DNA from: Candidatus Latescibacterota bacterium | GTDB lineage: Bacteria > Latescibacterota > MVCY01 | NCBI GenBank assembly: GCA_030640765.1 | Contig: DAOWIT010000025.1 | Span: forward strand, 1 to 8,749 | DNA length: 8,749 nt | Reading direction: 5' to 3' | Shown here: in pieces, positions 1-5,357 of the stretch | Position numbering within the stretch: the first letter of the stretch is position 1 | Layout of the letters: each line of letters starts with the position of its first letter | Translations under genes and position numbers: made by a program | Notes under the pieces: model-generated | Databases searched by the model: none | The model's input: only the letters and a program-made list of their open reading frames with translations | What the model was told of the DNA's origin: nothing

Positions 1-119
1 AGGATATCGTCCCACCAGCGAGGGTCAACTCGCCAGTAGTGAAACTCACCACAGATGGAAAGTACCTTCTTCTCATTTACCCATAAACCTTCTTTGTTAA
101 ACTTCACTCGTCTTGACAT
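1..119 (-). CDS. Probable GH35-type beta-galactosidase, N-terminal fragment (runs off the left edge)
   Basis: An open frame starts at ATG 119 and runs leftward out of the window, giving 39 complete codons. An AGGAGGT ribosome binding site lies just upstream (124-130), which makes the start convincing. Residues 11-22 read like the 'ingk..ll.sG' entry strand of family 35 glycoside hydrolases, followed by GEFHYWR at residues 24-30 and a Trp-Trp-Asp-Asp segment at 35-38. This resembles the family pattern G-E-x-H-Y-x-R followed by a Trp and the start of the first TIM-barrel helix. GH35 enzymes remove terminal beta-galactose. No signal peptide precedes the motif, so the protein is probably cytoplasmic. 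The gene lies 55 nt downstream of the Gx-family gene on the same strand and may be the last visible member of that transcript. The catalytic glutamates lie outside the window, so the family call rests on a short stretch; another TIM-barrel glycosidase is possible. Confidence 0.62.
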   Translation of the reverse strand, partial: MSRRVKFNKEGLWVNEKKVLSICGEFHYWRVDPRWWDDI

Positions 120-123
120 TACT

Positions 124-130
124 ACCTCCT
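124..130 (-). promoter_or_regulatory. Strong ribosome binding site of the GH35-like gene
   Basis: AGGAGGT on the minus strand sits four bases before ATG 119. A second, weaker AGGTAG copy lies about 8 nt further upstream. The site fixes the start of the partial gene. I see no convincing sigma-70 promoter in the 55-nt spacer, which is A/T-rich and contains a small AACGTT palindrome. Confidence 0.7.
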
Positions 131-174
131 AACTACCTTATTTAGTTAACGTTATGATAGGTTGGAACCGGCCC

Positions 175-780
175 CTACGTCTCTTGAACGATATTCTCAA
201 GGATAGGGGTTGAAGAAAAACCAAAGGCCCAGAGTTTTTGCAGCACGAGGAACGCTAAGGCCCCGGTGACAAAGCCTGTAGCCACACTGGAGAAGAGAAA
301 CATCGGCAGCAAGAACAGGATCTGCGTCTCCTTCACCCAGAGCAGATACACTACTGCCAACTGCGCTAAGTTATGCGCCAGTGCCCCGAAGATGCTGATG
401 CCAACAGGGCTAAATTGAGGGTACAAAAACCTGAGGACCAGGCTCATTGCTCCTAAGCTGGCCAGCCCGCCGCAGAGGCTGAGCAGAAACGAAGGGGTAA
501 AAAATCTACCCACAACCAGAGAGCCAGCCACCACCCGGATCAGGGTCACTAAAAGTGCCTCCCGGGGGGCGAACATAAAAAGGGCCAGCAGCGTAGCCGT
601 GTTTCCCAATCCCAACCTCATCCAGGGCATAGGATAAGGGATCAGGCTTTCAAAGACAAACAACACCAGTCCCCCTGCGGTGAGGAGCGCCAGATAGGCT
701 ACTTGGCGAGACTCTATTGGGTCACGGCGTCTATCTCTTTTTTTCCCTTTATTCGCACCACCACTTTGTTTGGCACACAC
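175..780 (-). CDS. Gx transporter / heptaprenyl diphosphate synthase component I family membrane protein
   Basis: 201 residues with about six hydrophobic segments (roughly 26-46, 56-72, 75-95, 98-118, 126-148, 152-182). The family (Hpre_diP_synt_I, also called Gx transporter) is recognisable from LGLGN at 56-60, the R-E-A-L-L-V-T-L-I-R stretch at 73-82, P-S-F-L-L-S-L-x-G-G near 96-105 and FSPVGISIFGALAHN at 123-137. The fold is thought to resemble the membrane S component of ECF transporters. The family name comes from association with prenyl diphosphate synthases, but the biochemical role is not settled. The start is GTG 780, inside the upstream NusG-II gene (67-nt overlap); a good GGGGAG site at 789-794 supports it. 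It adds a basic tail (residues 11-19 are mostly Lys/Arg) before the first membrane segment, consistent with the positive-inside rule. There is no in-frame ATG or GTG between this start and the first membrane segment. Confidence 0.85.
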   Translation of the reverse strand: MCAKQSGGANKGKKRDRRRDPIESRQVAYLALLTAGGLVLFVFESLIPYPMPWMRLGLGNTATLLALFMFAPREALLVTLIRVVAGSLVVGRFFTPSFLLSLCGGLASLGAMSLVLRFLYPQFSPVGISIFGALAHNLAQLAVVYLLWVKETQILFLLPMFLFSSVATGFVTGALAFLVLQKLWAFGFSSTPILENIVQET

Positions 781-1082
781 ACTACTATCTCCCCTGCCTT
801 ACTGATAGATCCCATACGGACACAGAGCTTTCTGGGACAGGGGGAGCTGACAATCCTGACCTTGCCACTCTCCACCTTCACCACAGTTGTGCCCAGGGGA
901 CCCTCAACTTCCACTATTGTCTCTTTGTCCAAGGGTAACTCTTTTACTAACTTACTGTTCTGCTCAACCAAAACAATCCTGCCCTGTTTCCCAACCCCGG
1001 GTATAACCCAGAAGCTGGCAAAGGCAAGAAATAGAAGCGCTATTATTAAAATCTTATCCGAATTTGTCAACAGCTTACGCAT
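714..1082 (-). CDS. NusG domain II-containing membrane-anchored protein
   Basis: 122 residues from ATG 1082; a GTG at 1106 would add eight residues but has no ribosome binding site, while ATG 1082 has a weak GTGGGA about 8 nt upstream. The N-terminus is M-R-K followed by a single hydrophobic helix (about 10-28), so the rest is probably outside the cytoplasmic membrane. The C-terminal half is the NusG_II domain: a short beta-rich segment, then a cysteine signature SPCPRKLCVRMGSIS (Cys82 and Cys87) and VCVPNKVVVRI (Cys102). Despite the name, this domain family is not a transcription factor by itself. Small anchored versions are typically encoded beside Gx-family membrane proteins and often near polyprenyl synthases, ApbE flavin transferase or Rnf genes. 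The gene overlaps the following Gx gene by 67 nt, so the two are probably co-translated. The three cysteines hint at a disulfide or redox/metal role, which is inference. Confidence 0.82.
   Translation of the reverse strand: MRKLLTNSDKILIIALLFLAFASFWVIPGVGKQGRIVLVEQNSKLVKELPLDKETIVEVEGPLGTTVVKVESGKVRIVSSPCPRKLCVRMGSISKAGEIVVCVPNKVVVRIKGKKEIDAVTQ
789..794 (-). promoter_or_regulatory. Ribosome binding site supporting the GTG 780 start
   Basis: GGGGAG on the minus strand, eight bases before GTG 780, lies wholly within the NusG-II coding sequence. It is the best argument that the membrane gene really starts 67 nt inside its upstream neighbour. The only alternative near the NusG-II stop is an ATA codon (717-715) overlapping the TAG stop. 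Confidence 0.6.
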
Positions 1083-1160
1083 CGGTAAATTCCCACTGAG
1101 GAACACCGGAGCAAAATAGGGAATTGGTTAACTGGGTTTTGATGAGTGCCGGATGAAGTG

Positions 1161-1181
1161 CACCAATCACCAGTCACCAAT
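1161..1181. repeat. Three tandem heptamers in the manA/NusG-II spacer
   Basis: CACCAAT, CACCAGT and CACCAAT follow one another without gaps. The 3' part (1170-1181) is also an imperfect inverted complement of 1123-1135 (ATTGGTTAACTGG), giving a possible long-range stem with a loop of about 34 nt. No T-run follows on the minus strand, so it is not a standard intrinsic terminator. The remainder of the spacer (1083-1188) shows no clear promoter. Confidence 0.5.
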
Positions 1182-1188
1182 AACTATT

Positions 1189-2268
1189 TTACTCCAGCAG
1201 AGGAGCGATGTCATTACTCCTGGCCTGACCACCCAAGGCACGGATTTGCCGATCAGATTTACCGAGAGCTCTCAGGGGCGAGATGATGTCCTGTCTCAGG
1301 TCCGGGACATAGGATTTTAGCACTCGTATGGGTGCCGATGCTCTAATTCCGTAGGTCCCTGTGGCTGCCGGCAGAAGTATAGATTCTCCTCTATGTATAT
1401 TCTCTTCCCCTTCTGGGGAAGAAAGTTTCCCCTCGCCCTCTAAGATGCTCAGAATATGGAAGCTGCGGCCGTCGCATCTCTCCTGTAAGGATGTCCTGAC
1501 GGTGAGCAGCTCTACAGCGAAAAATCGGCAGGCGATGAGGTATTTTCTGCTGTTTTCTCCTGTAGAGATCTCTATTCCCTCCACTTTAGGGTGAGGGACG
1601 AACTGGAAGTCAATCGCCTCCAATCCCTTTTCCAGGTGCAGTTCTCGAGGGCGTCCCCAGTCCCAGAGACGGTAGGTGAGGTCTGAGGTCTGCTGAACCT
1701 CGTAGAGACAGATATTCTTCCCTATTGTGTGGATTCGGCCGGCAGGGATAAATATCACATCGCCCGAAGAAACAGCCACCTGCTGAAGGTGGCCGTCTAG
1801 GTTACCTTGTCTGATTGCCTGGGCAAATCGGTGAGGAGAGGTGCTTTGAGAGACTCCGCAGATCAATTCAGCACCTGGGGGAGCGGCGATAACATACCAG
1901 GCCTCGGTCTTCCCCGACCCTCCCCCCTCCTGACGGCGGGCATACTGGTCATCGGGATGGACCTGCAGGGAGAGTCTCTCTGAGGCGGCGAGAAATTTAA
2001 TCAACAGGGGAAATCTGCCCGGTGAGCCCCTCCAGGCCAGCGTGCCCACCAACTCGGTGGTGAACTGCTTCAGCAGATGGCGCAGGGTCTTACCTCGATA
2101 AGGGCCGTTTTTCACCACACTGGGGTTGGAACCGTAGTCGCTCACCTCCCAGGATTCACCGATCTTCTCACCAGGAGGCAGGTTTTTCCCCAAAAACTCT
2201 GCCAATCTGCGGCCACCCCATACCATCGGCCGAAATATCTCCTGGAACTTGAGAGGATAAGATATCAT
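1189..2268 (-). CDS. manA: Mannose-6-phosphate isomerase, class I
   Basis: 359 residues, within the usual length of the compact class I (cupin) phosphomannose isomerases, which interconvert mannose 6-phosphate and fructose 6-phosphate in the cytoplasm. The expected zinc ligands are visible: Gln102 and His104 in LSLQVHPDD, Glu122 in GKTEAWYVI, and His180 in GDVIFIPAGRIHTIG. The active-site stretch LYEVQQTSDLTYRLWDWGR follows at 188-206, with Arg200 at the catalytic position. The N-terminus (I-F-R-P-M-V-W-G-G-R-R-L) is the typical phosphate-site entry of the family. The C-terminal third is the second cupin domain, and the final 30 residues are less conserved. The start ATG 2268 shares an ATGA with the stop of the DUF1844 gene, so translation is probably coupled. 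The enzyme can feed mannose into glycolysis or provide mannose 6-phosphate for GDP-mannose and surface glycans; the window does not decide which. Confidence 0.95.
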   Translation of the reverse strand: MISYPLKFQEIFRPMVWGGRRLAEFLGKNLPPGEKIGESWEVSDYGSNPSVVKNGPYRGKTLRHLLKQFTTELVGTLAWRGSPGRFPLLIKFLAASERLSLQVHPDDQYARRQEGGGSGKTEAWYVIAAPPGAELICGVSQSTSPHRFAQAIRQGNLDGHLQQVAVSSGDVIFIPAGRIHTIGKNICLYEVQQTSDLTYRLWDWGRPRELHLEKGLEAIDFQFVPHPKVEGIEISTGENSRKYLIACRFFAVELLTVRTSLQERCDGRSFHILSILEGEGKLSSPEGEENIHRGESILLPAATGTYGIRASAPIRVLKSYVPDLRQDIISPLRALGKSDRQIRALGGQARSNDIAPLLE

Positions 2269-2630
2269 TTCTCCGGTTCTTTCTCCTCCTCCTTTTTTTC
2301 TTCTTTCTTCTCTTCCTCTTTAGGTGCCTCTTTTCCCTCCTCGGCCTCTTTTTTCACCTCGTCCACATAGTTCATCCGCAACTGAAACAGGGAGTCGGAA
2401 AGAAATCTGGCCTCTTCATCGCTCAGATTGCCTTTGGTTTTCTCCTCGACCATAGAAAGCATATCAATGGACAGCTTTGCAAGTTCCAGATTTCTCTCAG
2501 CCTTGTTGGTCAGGGGATTCACAACCTTGCCCATCTGCTGCATAGTGGCGCCGTAGAGCATCACTACCAATTGGGCAAACAGTGCCTGGTTCTGCTCTCC
2601 TGGACTATTGTTCGCTGTTTTCTCTGCCAT
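2265..2630 (-). CDS. DUF1844 family protein with charged Lys/Glu tail
   Basis: 121 residues. Residues 14-92 match the DUF1844 pattern: a first helix (QALFAQLVVMLYGATMQQMGK), the segment N-P-x-T-x-K-A-E-R-N-L-E-L-A-K at 38-52, then I-D-M-L-S-M-V-E-E-K-T-K-G-N-L-S at about 55-70 and a last helix ending L-R-M-N-Y-V-D-E-V-K-K. The function of the family is unknown; it is small, soluble and all-helical. From residue 95 onward the protein is almost entirely Glu and Lys, plus a few Pro, probably disordered, and its DNA is a long purine tract. The start at ATG 2630 has an excellent AAAGGAGGTG site. The TGA stop overlaps the manA ATG, so the two genes form a coupled pair. This does not prove a metabolic link, but it makes the DUF1844 protein the leader gene of the manA transcript. 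Confidence 0.85.
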   Translation of the reverse strand: MAEKTANNSPGEQNQALFAQLVVMLYGATMQQMGKVVNPLTNKAERNLELAKLSIDMLSMVEEKTKGNLSDEEARFLSDSLFQLRMNYVDEVKKEAEEGKEAPKEEEKKEEKKEEEKEPEK

Positions 2631-2635
2631 TTAAG

Positions 2636-2645
2636 CACCTCCTTT
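2636..2645 (-). promoter_or_regulatory. Near-perfect Shine-Dalgarno of the DUF1844-manA pair
   Basis: AAAGGAGGTG on the minus strand, with seven bases between the GGAGG core and ATG 2630, is among the strongest ribosome binding sites in the window. It suggests high translation of the DUF1844 protein and, through the ATGA overlap, of manA. Confidence 0.75.
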
Positions 2646-2704
2646 CTTGGAAACAACACAAGTGTTTGCTATCACTCAGTATCTGCCTGGAAATACCCAT
2701 ATTT

Positions 2705-2785
2705 TTTGTCATTCCGGCAATCTTTAAGCCGGAATCTACTTCAGTCAGTAATGGATTCCCGCTAAGGACGTGCGGGAATGACAAA
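2705..2785. repeat. 81-bp palindromic intergenic element with two hairpins
   Basis: The ends are an 11-base inverted pair, TTTGTCATTCC (2705-2715) and GGAATGACAAA (2775-2785). Inside are two perfect 8-bp stems, each with a 9-nt loop: ATTCCGGC/GCCGGAAT (2711-2718 with 2728-2735) and ATTCCCGC/GCGGGAAT (2755-2762 with 2772-2779). The motif TCATTCCCGC...GCGGGAATGA is like dispersed REP/MITE-type repeats found in many bacterial genomes. It lies between xerD and the DUF1844 gene, both on the minus strand. There is no T-run, so an intrinsic terminator is unlikely, though the RNA would fold strongly. Confidence 0.8.
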
Positions 2786-2831
2786 TTCGGACGGACATAA
2801 TTAGCGGTTCCTACAAATTAGATAGTTCTGG

Positions 2832-3719
2832 TCATCCCCGGGGGTGAAAGGTTCGGTGCACCTCTTTGAGGTATTCACGGTCGAGATGGGTATAGATCTG
2901 GGTGGTGGAGATATCGGCGTGCCCAAGCATCTCCTGCACTGCTCGCAGGTCGGCTCCGCCTTCCAGAAGATGGGTGGCAAAGGAGTGCCTCAGGGTATGG
3001 GGGCTCACCTTTCTCTCTATACCCGCCATCCGGACATAACGGCGCAATATTTTCCAGAAGCCCATCCGGGACATCGGTTGTCCCCGGTGATTGAGAAAGA
3101 GTACTCCCTGGGAACTTCCTTTGCAGAGTCCGGGCCTGGCATCGGTTGAGTAGTGGGTAACCCACTCTATTGCCTTCTGTCCTATTGGTACCAGTCGTTC
3201 CTTCGAGCCTTTGCCAAAAGTGCGTACCAACCCCTCTTTGAACAGCAGGTGGGAACAACGAAGAGTCAGAAGCTCAGAGACCCTCAACCCAGTGGCATAG
3301 AGAAGTTCTAACATCGCCCGGTTTCTTATCCCCAGGGGTTTGGTCACATCTGGCTGGTCTAAAAGTCTCTCCATCTCCCAGGGGTTGAGTACACTGGGAA
3401 GTTTTCTGCCCAGCTTAGGAGGTTCCAAATACTGAGTAGGATCGGACTGTGCTAAGCCCTCAGCGGTAAGGAAGCGATAGAATGTCCGGATAGCGGAGAG
3501 GTTACGGGCAAGACTGGTCGCCTGTAGTCCACAATCCCGCAGCCGATACAGCAGGTCCAAAACATCGTCCTGAGTACCCTGAGTAGCGTCCTCTGTCCCT
3601 CGGTCGGCCAAGAACTTCAGGTACCGAGCCACATCCCTCTGATAGGCAGCTATCGAATTTTGTGCCAACCCCCTCTCTAATGCCAGATAGTCGACGAATT
3701 GTGTGAGAAGTTGCTCCAT
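2832..3719 (-). CDS. xerD: Site-specific tyrosine recombinase, XerD type
   Basis: 295 residues, matching the length of XerC/XerD recombinases. An N-terminal SAM-like core-binding domain spans about 1-88 (Y-L-A-L-E-R-G-L-A-x-N-S at 11-22), and the catalytic domain about 107-290. All catalytic residues are present: Arg146 in ATGLRVSEL, Lys170 in GKGSKERLVP, His241 and Arg244 in HTLRHSFATHLL, His267 in LGHADIS, and the nucleophile Tyr276 in QIYTH. Their spacing follows E. coli XerD closely, and the KLPSVLNPWEMERLL linker is typical of XerD. With a partner recombinase it would resolve chromosome dimers at dif; no dif-like site is visible nearby. It is transcribed divergently from the first Gfo/Idh gene. 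ATG 3719 is preceded by a GGAG site and by an odd duplicated ATGGAGCAA. XerC, or a standalone Xer, is the main alternative. Confidence 0.9.
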   Translation of the reverse strand: MEQLLTQFVDYLALERGLAQNSIAAYQRDVARYLKFLADRGTEDATQGTQDDVLDLLYRLRDCGLQATSLARNLSAIRTFYRFLTAEGLAQSDPTQYLEPPKLGRKLPSVLNPWEMERLLDQPDVTKPLGIRNRAMLELLYATGLRVSELLTLRCSHLLFKEGLVRTFGKGSKERLVPIGQKAIEWVTHYSTDARPGLCKGSSQGVLFLNHRGQPMSRMGFWKILRRYVRMAGIERKVSPHTLRHSFATHLLEGGADLRAVQEMLGHADISTTQIYTHLDREYLKEVHRTFHPRG

Positions 3720-3738
3720 CTATTGCTCCATTATGCTG

Positions 3739-3774
3739 TGTATAAACTATACAAAACTGCTATTCAAAAGGCAA
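3739..3774 (-). promoter_or_regulatory. Candidate sigma-70 promoter(s) for xerD
   Basis: Two overlapping candidates on the minus strand, both with 17-bp spacing: TTGAAT (3762-3767) with TATACA (3739-3744), and TTGCCT (3769-3774) with TATAGT (3746-3751). Either would give a very short leader, about 12-20 nt, before ATG 3719. The region is A/T-rich, so chance matches are possible. Confidence 0.45.
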
Positions 3775-3804
3775 GATTTTTTTACCCAGGTATAACCCAA
3801 GTAC

Positions 3805-3833
3805 TTGACAGGATGCCCAAAATTGTCTATATT
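3805..3833 (+). promoter_or_regulatory. Near-consensus sigma-70 promoter of the Gfo/Idh genes
   Basis: A perfect -35 TTGACA (3805-3810), a 17-bp spacer and -10 TATATT (3828-3833) predict a start of transcription near 3840 and a leader of about 127 nt before ATG 3967. An imperfect dyad (TGCC-AAAAT at 3814-3823 against ATTTAGGCA at 3831-3839) covers the spacer and -10, a position suited to an operator. The leader itself is purine-rich near the gene and shows no recognisable riboswitch. Confidence 0.6.
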
Positions 3834-3966
3834 TAGGCAATTATCCGGAACGACTATTTTTATCCAACAGAGATTATTAATTTTATGAAAAGGCTGGTGC
3901 CGCTTGGCAAGAGGAAGAGAATAGAAAAGTGGATCAAAGGAATAAGCTTAAAACAGGGGAGAAAAG

Positions 3967-5145
3967 ATGGGAACTCAGGTGCCGAAAGTCGCAGTGATCG
4001 GAACTGGAAGAAGGGCCTTGGACGGATATATAAAAGTGCTTTTAGAGCAATTCTCAGAGAGAATAAAAATTGTAGCCGTAACCGACAGGGTTTCTGAGAG
4101 GTTGGATGAGGCAAGGCAGATATTAGGTCCGGAAGTGAAGCTCTTTTCTGACTATCAGGAATTGCTCTCCTCAACAGATGTGGATGCGGTGATCGTCTGC
4201 ACTCCGGACTTCACACATGAGCAGATCAATCTTGACTGCCTGAAAGCGGACAAACATGTCATCTGTGAAAAACCCTTGGCTCTGAGCCTTAGAGGCTGTG
4301 AGAGGGTTGTTCAGGAGGCAGAGACCAAGGGCAAGCTTCTGCAAGTCGGCTTGGTTCTTCGCTATAGCCCCTTTCATCAGAGGCTAAAAGAGGCGGTGGA
4401 AAGCGGTGCCATCGGCAGGGTGCACCTTATCTCCGTGCTTGACTACTATGCGGGAGGGCGGACCTATTTTCGGCGCTGGAACAGGTTACGCAAGAACAGT
4501 GGTGGGTTATTGATCCACAAAGGATGCCATGCCTTTGACATCATGAACTGGTTGGCCGACAGTTCTCCCCAAACAGTTGCTGCCTTCGGGAACCTGGCAG
4601 TATTTAACCCAGGTACTAAACCGGCTTATGCCCAGCACTGCACTAACTGTCCAGAGAAGTACACCTGCATAGACAGTGTATATCTGAAACTTGACAAGGA
4701 GGTTATAAAACGCCAACAGGAAAGAGGGTATACTGATTTCGACCTCTGCCTCTATAACTCTGAGAAAGACACCCAGGACAACGATGTGGTGATCATAGAG
4801 TATAAAAACGGAGTGAAGGCGTCTTACACCGAATGCCTCTTCTCCGCCCGCACTGGGCGTTTCTATTCGGTAGTGGGAGAAAAAGGAGAGATCGAGGCCG
4901 ACACCGAAAGCAACAGGATAAAGGTCCACTCGCTGATCTCTAAGGAGACCACTGTTCACCAGATTCCCGATATCTCAGGTCACGGGGGAGGGGATAGTCT
5001 GCTGTTGGAGGATTTCCTCACCTGCTTCCACCAGGGAGGAAAGCCATTGGCCGATGGCGAAGCAGGCAGTTGGGCCACCGCAGTGGGGGAAGCCGCCGAG
5101 AAGGCGATAGCAGAGAGCAAGGTTGTAAAGATAGGAGACTTGTGA
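3967..5145 (+). CDS. Gfo/Idh/MocA family oxidoreductase with a cysteine cluster
   Basis: 392 residues. The N-terminal Rossmann domain begins VAVIGTGRRA (Gly12, Gly14, Ala17) with an acidic residue at the end of the second strand (Asp40), and VIVCTPDFTH at 76-84. The family signature EKPL is at 101-104. The C-terminal domain carries SGGLLIHKGCHAFDIMNWL at 178-196, whose Lys185, His188 and Asp191 fit the usual catalytic/substrate positions. A C-x2-C-x5-C cluster (Cys225, Cys228, Cys234) follows; similar CxxC-P-x-C inserts occur in a subset of this family, and structural zinc binding is plausible. Enzymes of this type oxidise or reduce sugars, inositols or sugar acids with NAD(P); the substrate cannot be told from sequence. 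ATG 3967 has a GGGGAG site, and a stop lies in frame 15 nt upstream. The second Gfo/Idh gene follows after 212 nt. No signal peptide is seen, so it is cytoplasmic. Confidence 0.88.
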   Translation: MGTQVPKVAVIGTGRRALDGYIKVLLEQFSERIKIVAVTDRVSERLDEARQILGPEVKLFSDYQELLSSTDVDAVIVCTPDFTHEQINLDCLKADKHVICEKPLALSLRGCERVVQEAETKGKLLQVGLVLRYSPFHQRLKEAVESGAIGRVHLISVLDYYAGGRTYFRRWNRLRKNSGGLLIHKGCHAFDIMNWLADSSPQTVAAFGNLAVFNPGTKPAYAQHCTNCPEKYTCIDSVYLKLDKEVIKRQQERGYTDFDLCLYNSEKDTQDNDVVIIEYKNGVKASYTECLFSARTGRFYSVVGEKGEIEADTESNRIKVHSLISKETTVHQIPDISGHGGGDSLLLEDFLTCFHQGGKPLADGEAGSWATAVGEAAEKAIAESKVVKIGDL

Positions 5146-5154
5146 TAACTATTC

Positions 5155-5312
5155 AGCCACCAAGGCACCCCGATACGGTCATTCTTCCCTACGGGGCAAG
5201 CAAAGACACAAAGGGAATATATGAGTTTTAGACCCTTATCAGTCAATCTTAACGTGTCATCTATCAAAATGGAGTCAAAACTTTACCATTTGATCTTAGT
5301 GTCTTTGTGGCT
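5155..5312. repeat. Degenerate inverted-repeat element between the two Gfo/Idh genes
   Basis: AGCCACCAAGGCAC (5155-5168) is the inverted complement, 12 of 14, of GTGTCTTTGTGGCT (5299-5312). Inside, AAAGACACAAAG (5202-5213) pairs with CTTAGTGTCTTT (5295-5306) at 11 of 12. A small CCCCG/CGGGG stem is at 5168-5172 with 5192-5196. The AGCCACAAAGACAC text is familiar to me as a dispersed intergenic repeat of many environmental bacterial genomes, usually without a transposase. The element fills most of the 212-bp spacer. A weak promoter (TTGATC 5290-5295, 16 bp, TAAACT 5312-5317) at its right end could serve the next gene. Confidence 0.6.
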
Positions 5313-5357
5313 AAACTGTGGTTACAATCAAACAATTAAAGTCGGAGGGAAAAAACG

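Noticed and set aside
1001..1011. GGTATAACCCA shared between the NusG-II gene and the xerD/Gfo spacer (3789-3799)
   Set aside because: An 11-base match is expected several times by chance in a window of this size.
703..1119. A 138-codon plus-strand ORF opposite the NusG-II gene
   Set aside because: It is the antisense shadow of a gene with a clear domain match; the translation is Ser/Thr/Leu filler.
2705..2785. Rho-independent terminator after xerD
   Set aside because: The hairpins are strong but lack a following T-run on the minus strand and have the inverted ends of a dispersed repeat.
2875..3258. A 127-codon minus-strand ORF inside xerD
   Set aside because: It is an out-of-frame reading of the xerD catalytic domain, which has intact motifs in its own frame; no ribosome site or family match.
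3720..3966. A dif-like recombination site near xerD
   Set aside because: I found no 28-bp site with the TTATGTTAA-type XerD arm in the spacers next to xerD.
3885..4097. A 70-codon basic ORF on the plus strand covering the leader and 5' end of the first Gfo/Idh gene
   Set aside because: It has no proper ribosome site, overlaps the Gfo/Idh gene out of frame by 131 nt, and its Lys/Arg-rich composition follows from the purine-rich leader.
4507..4959. A 150-codon minus-strand ORF opposite the first Gfo/Idh gene
   Set aside because: Antisense shadow of a well-supported gene, without recognisable motifs or start signals.
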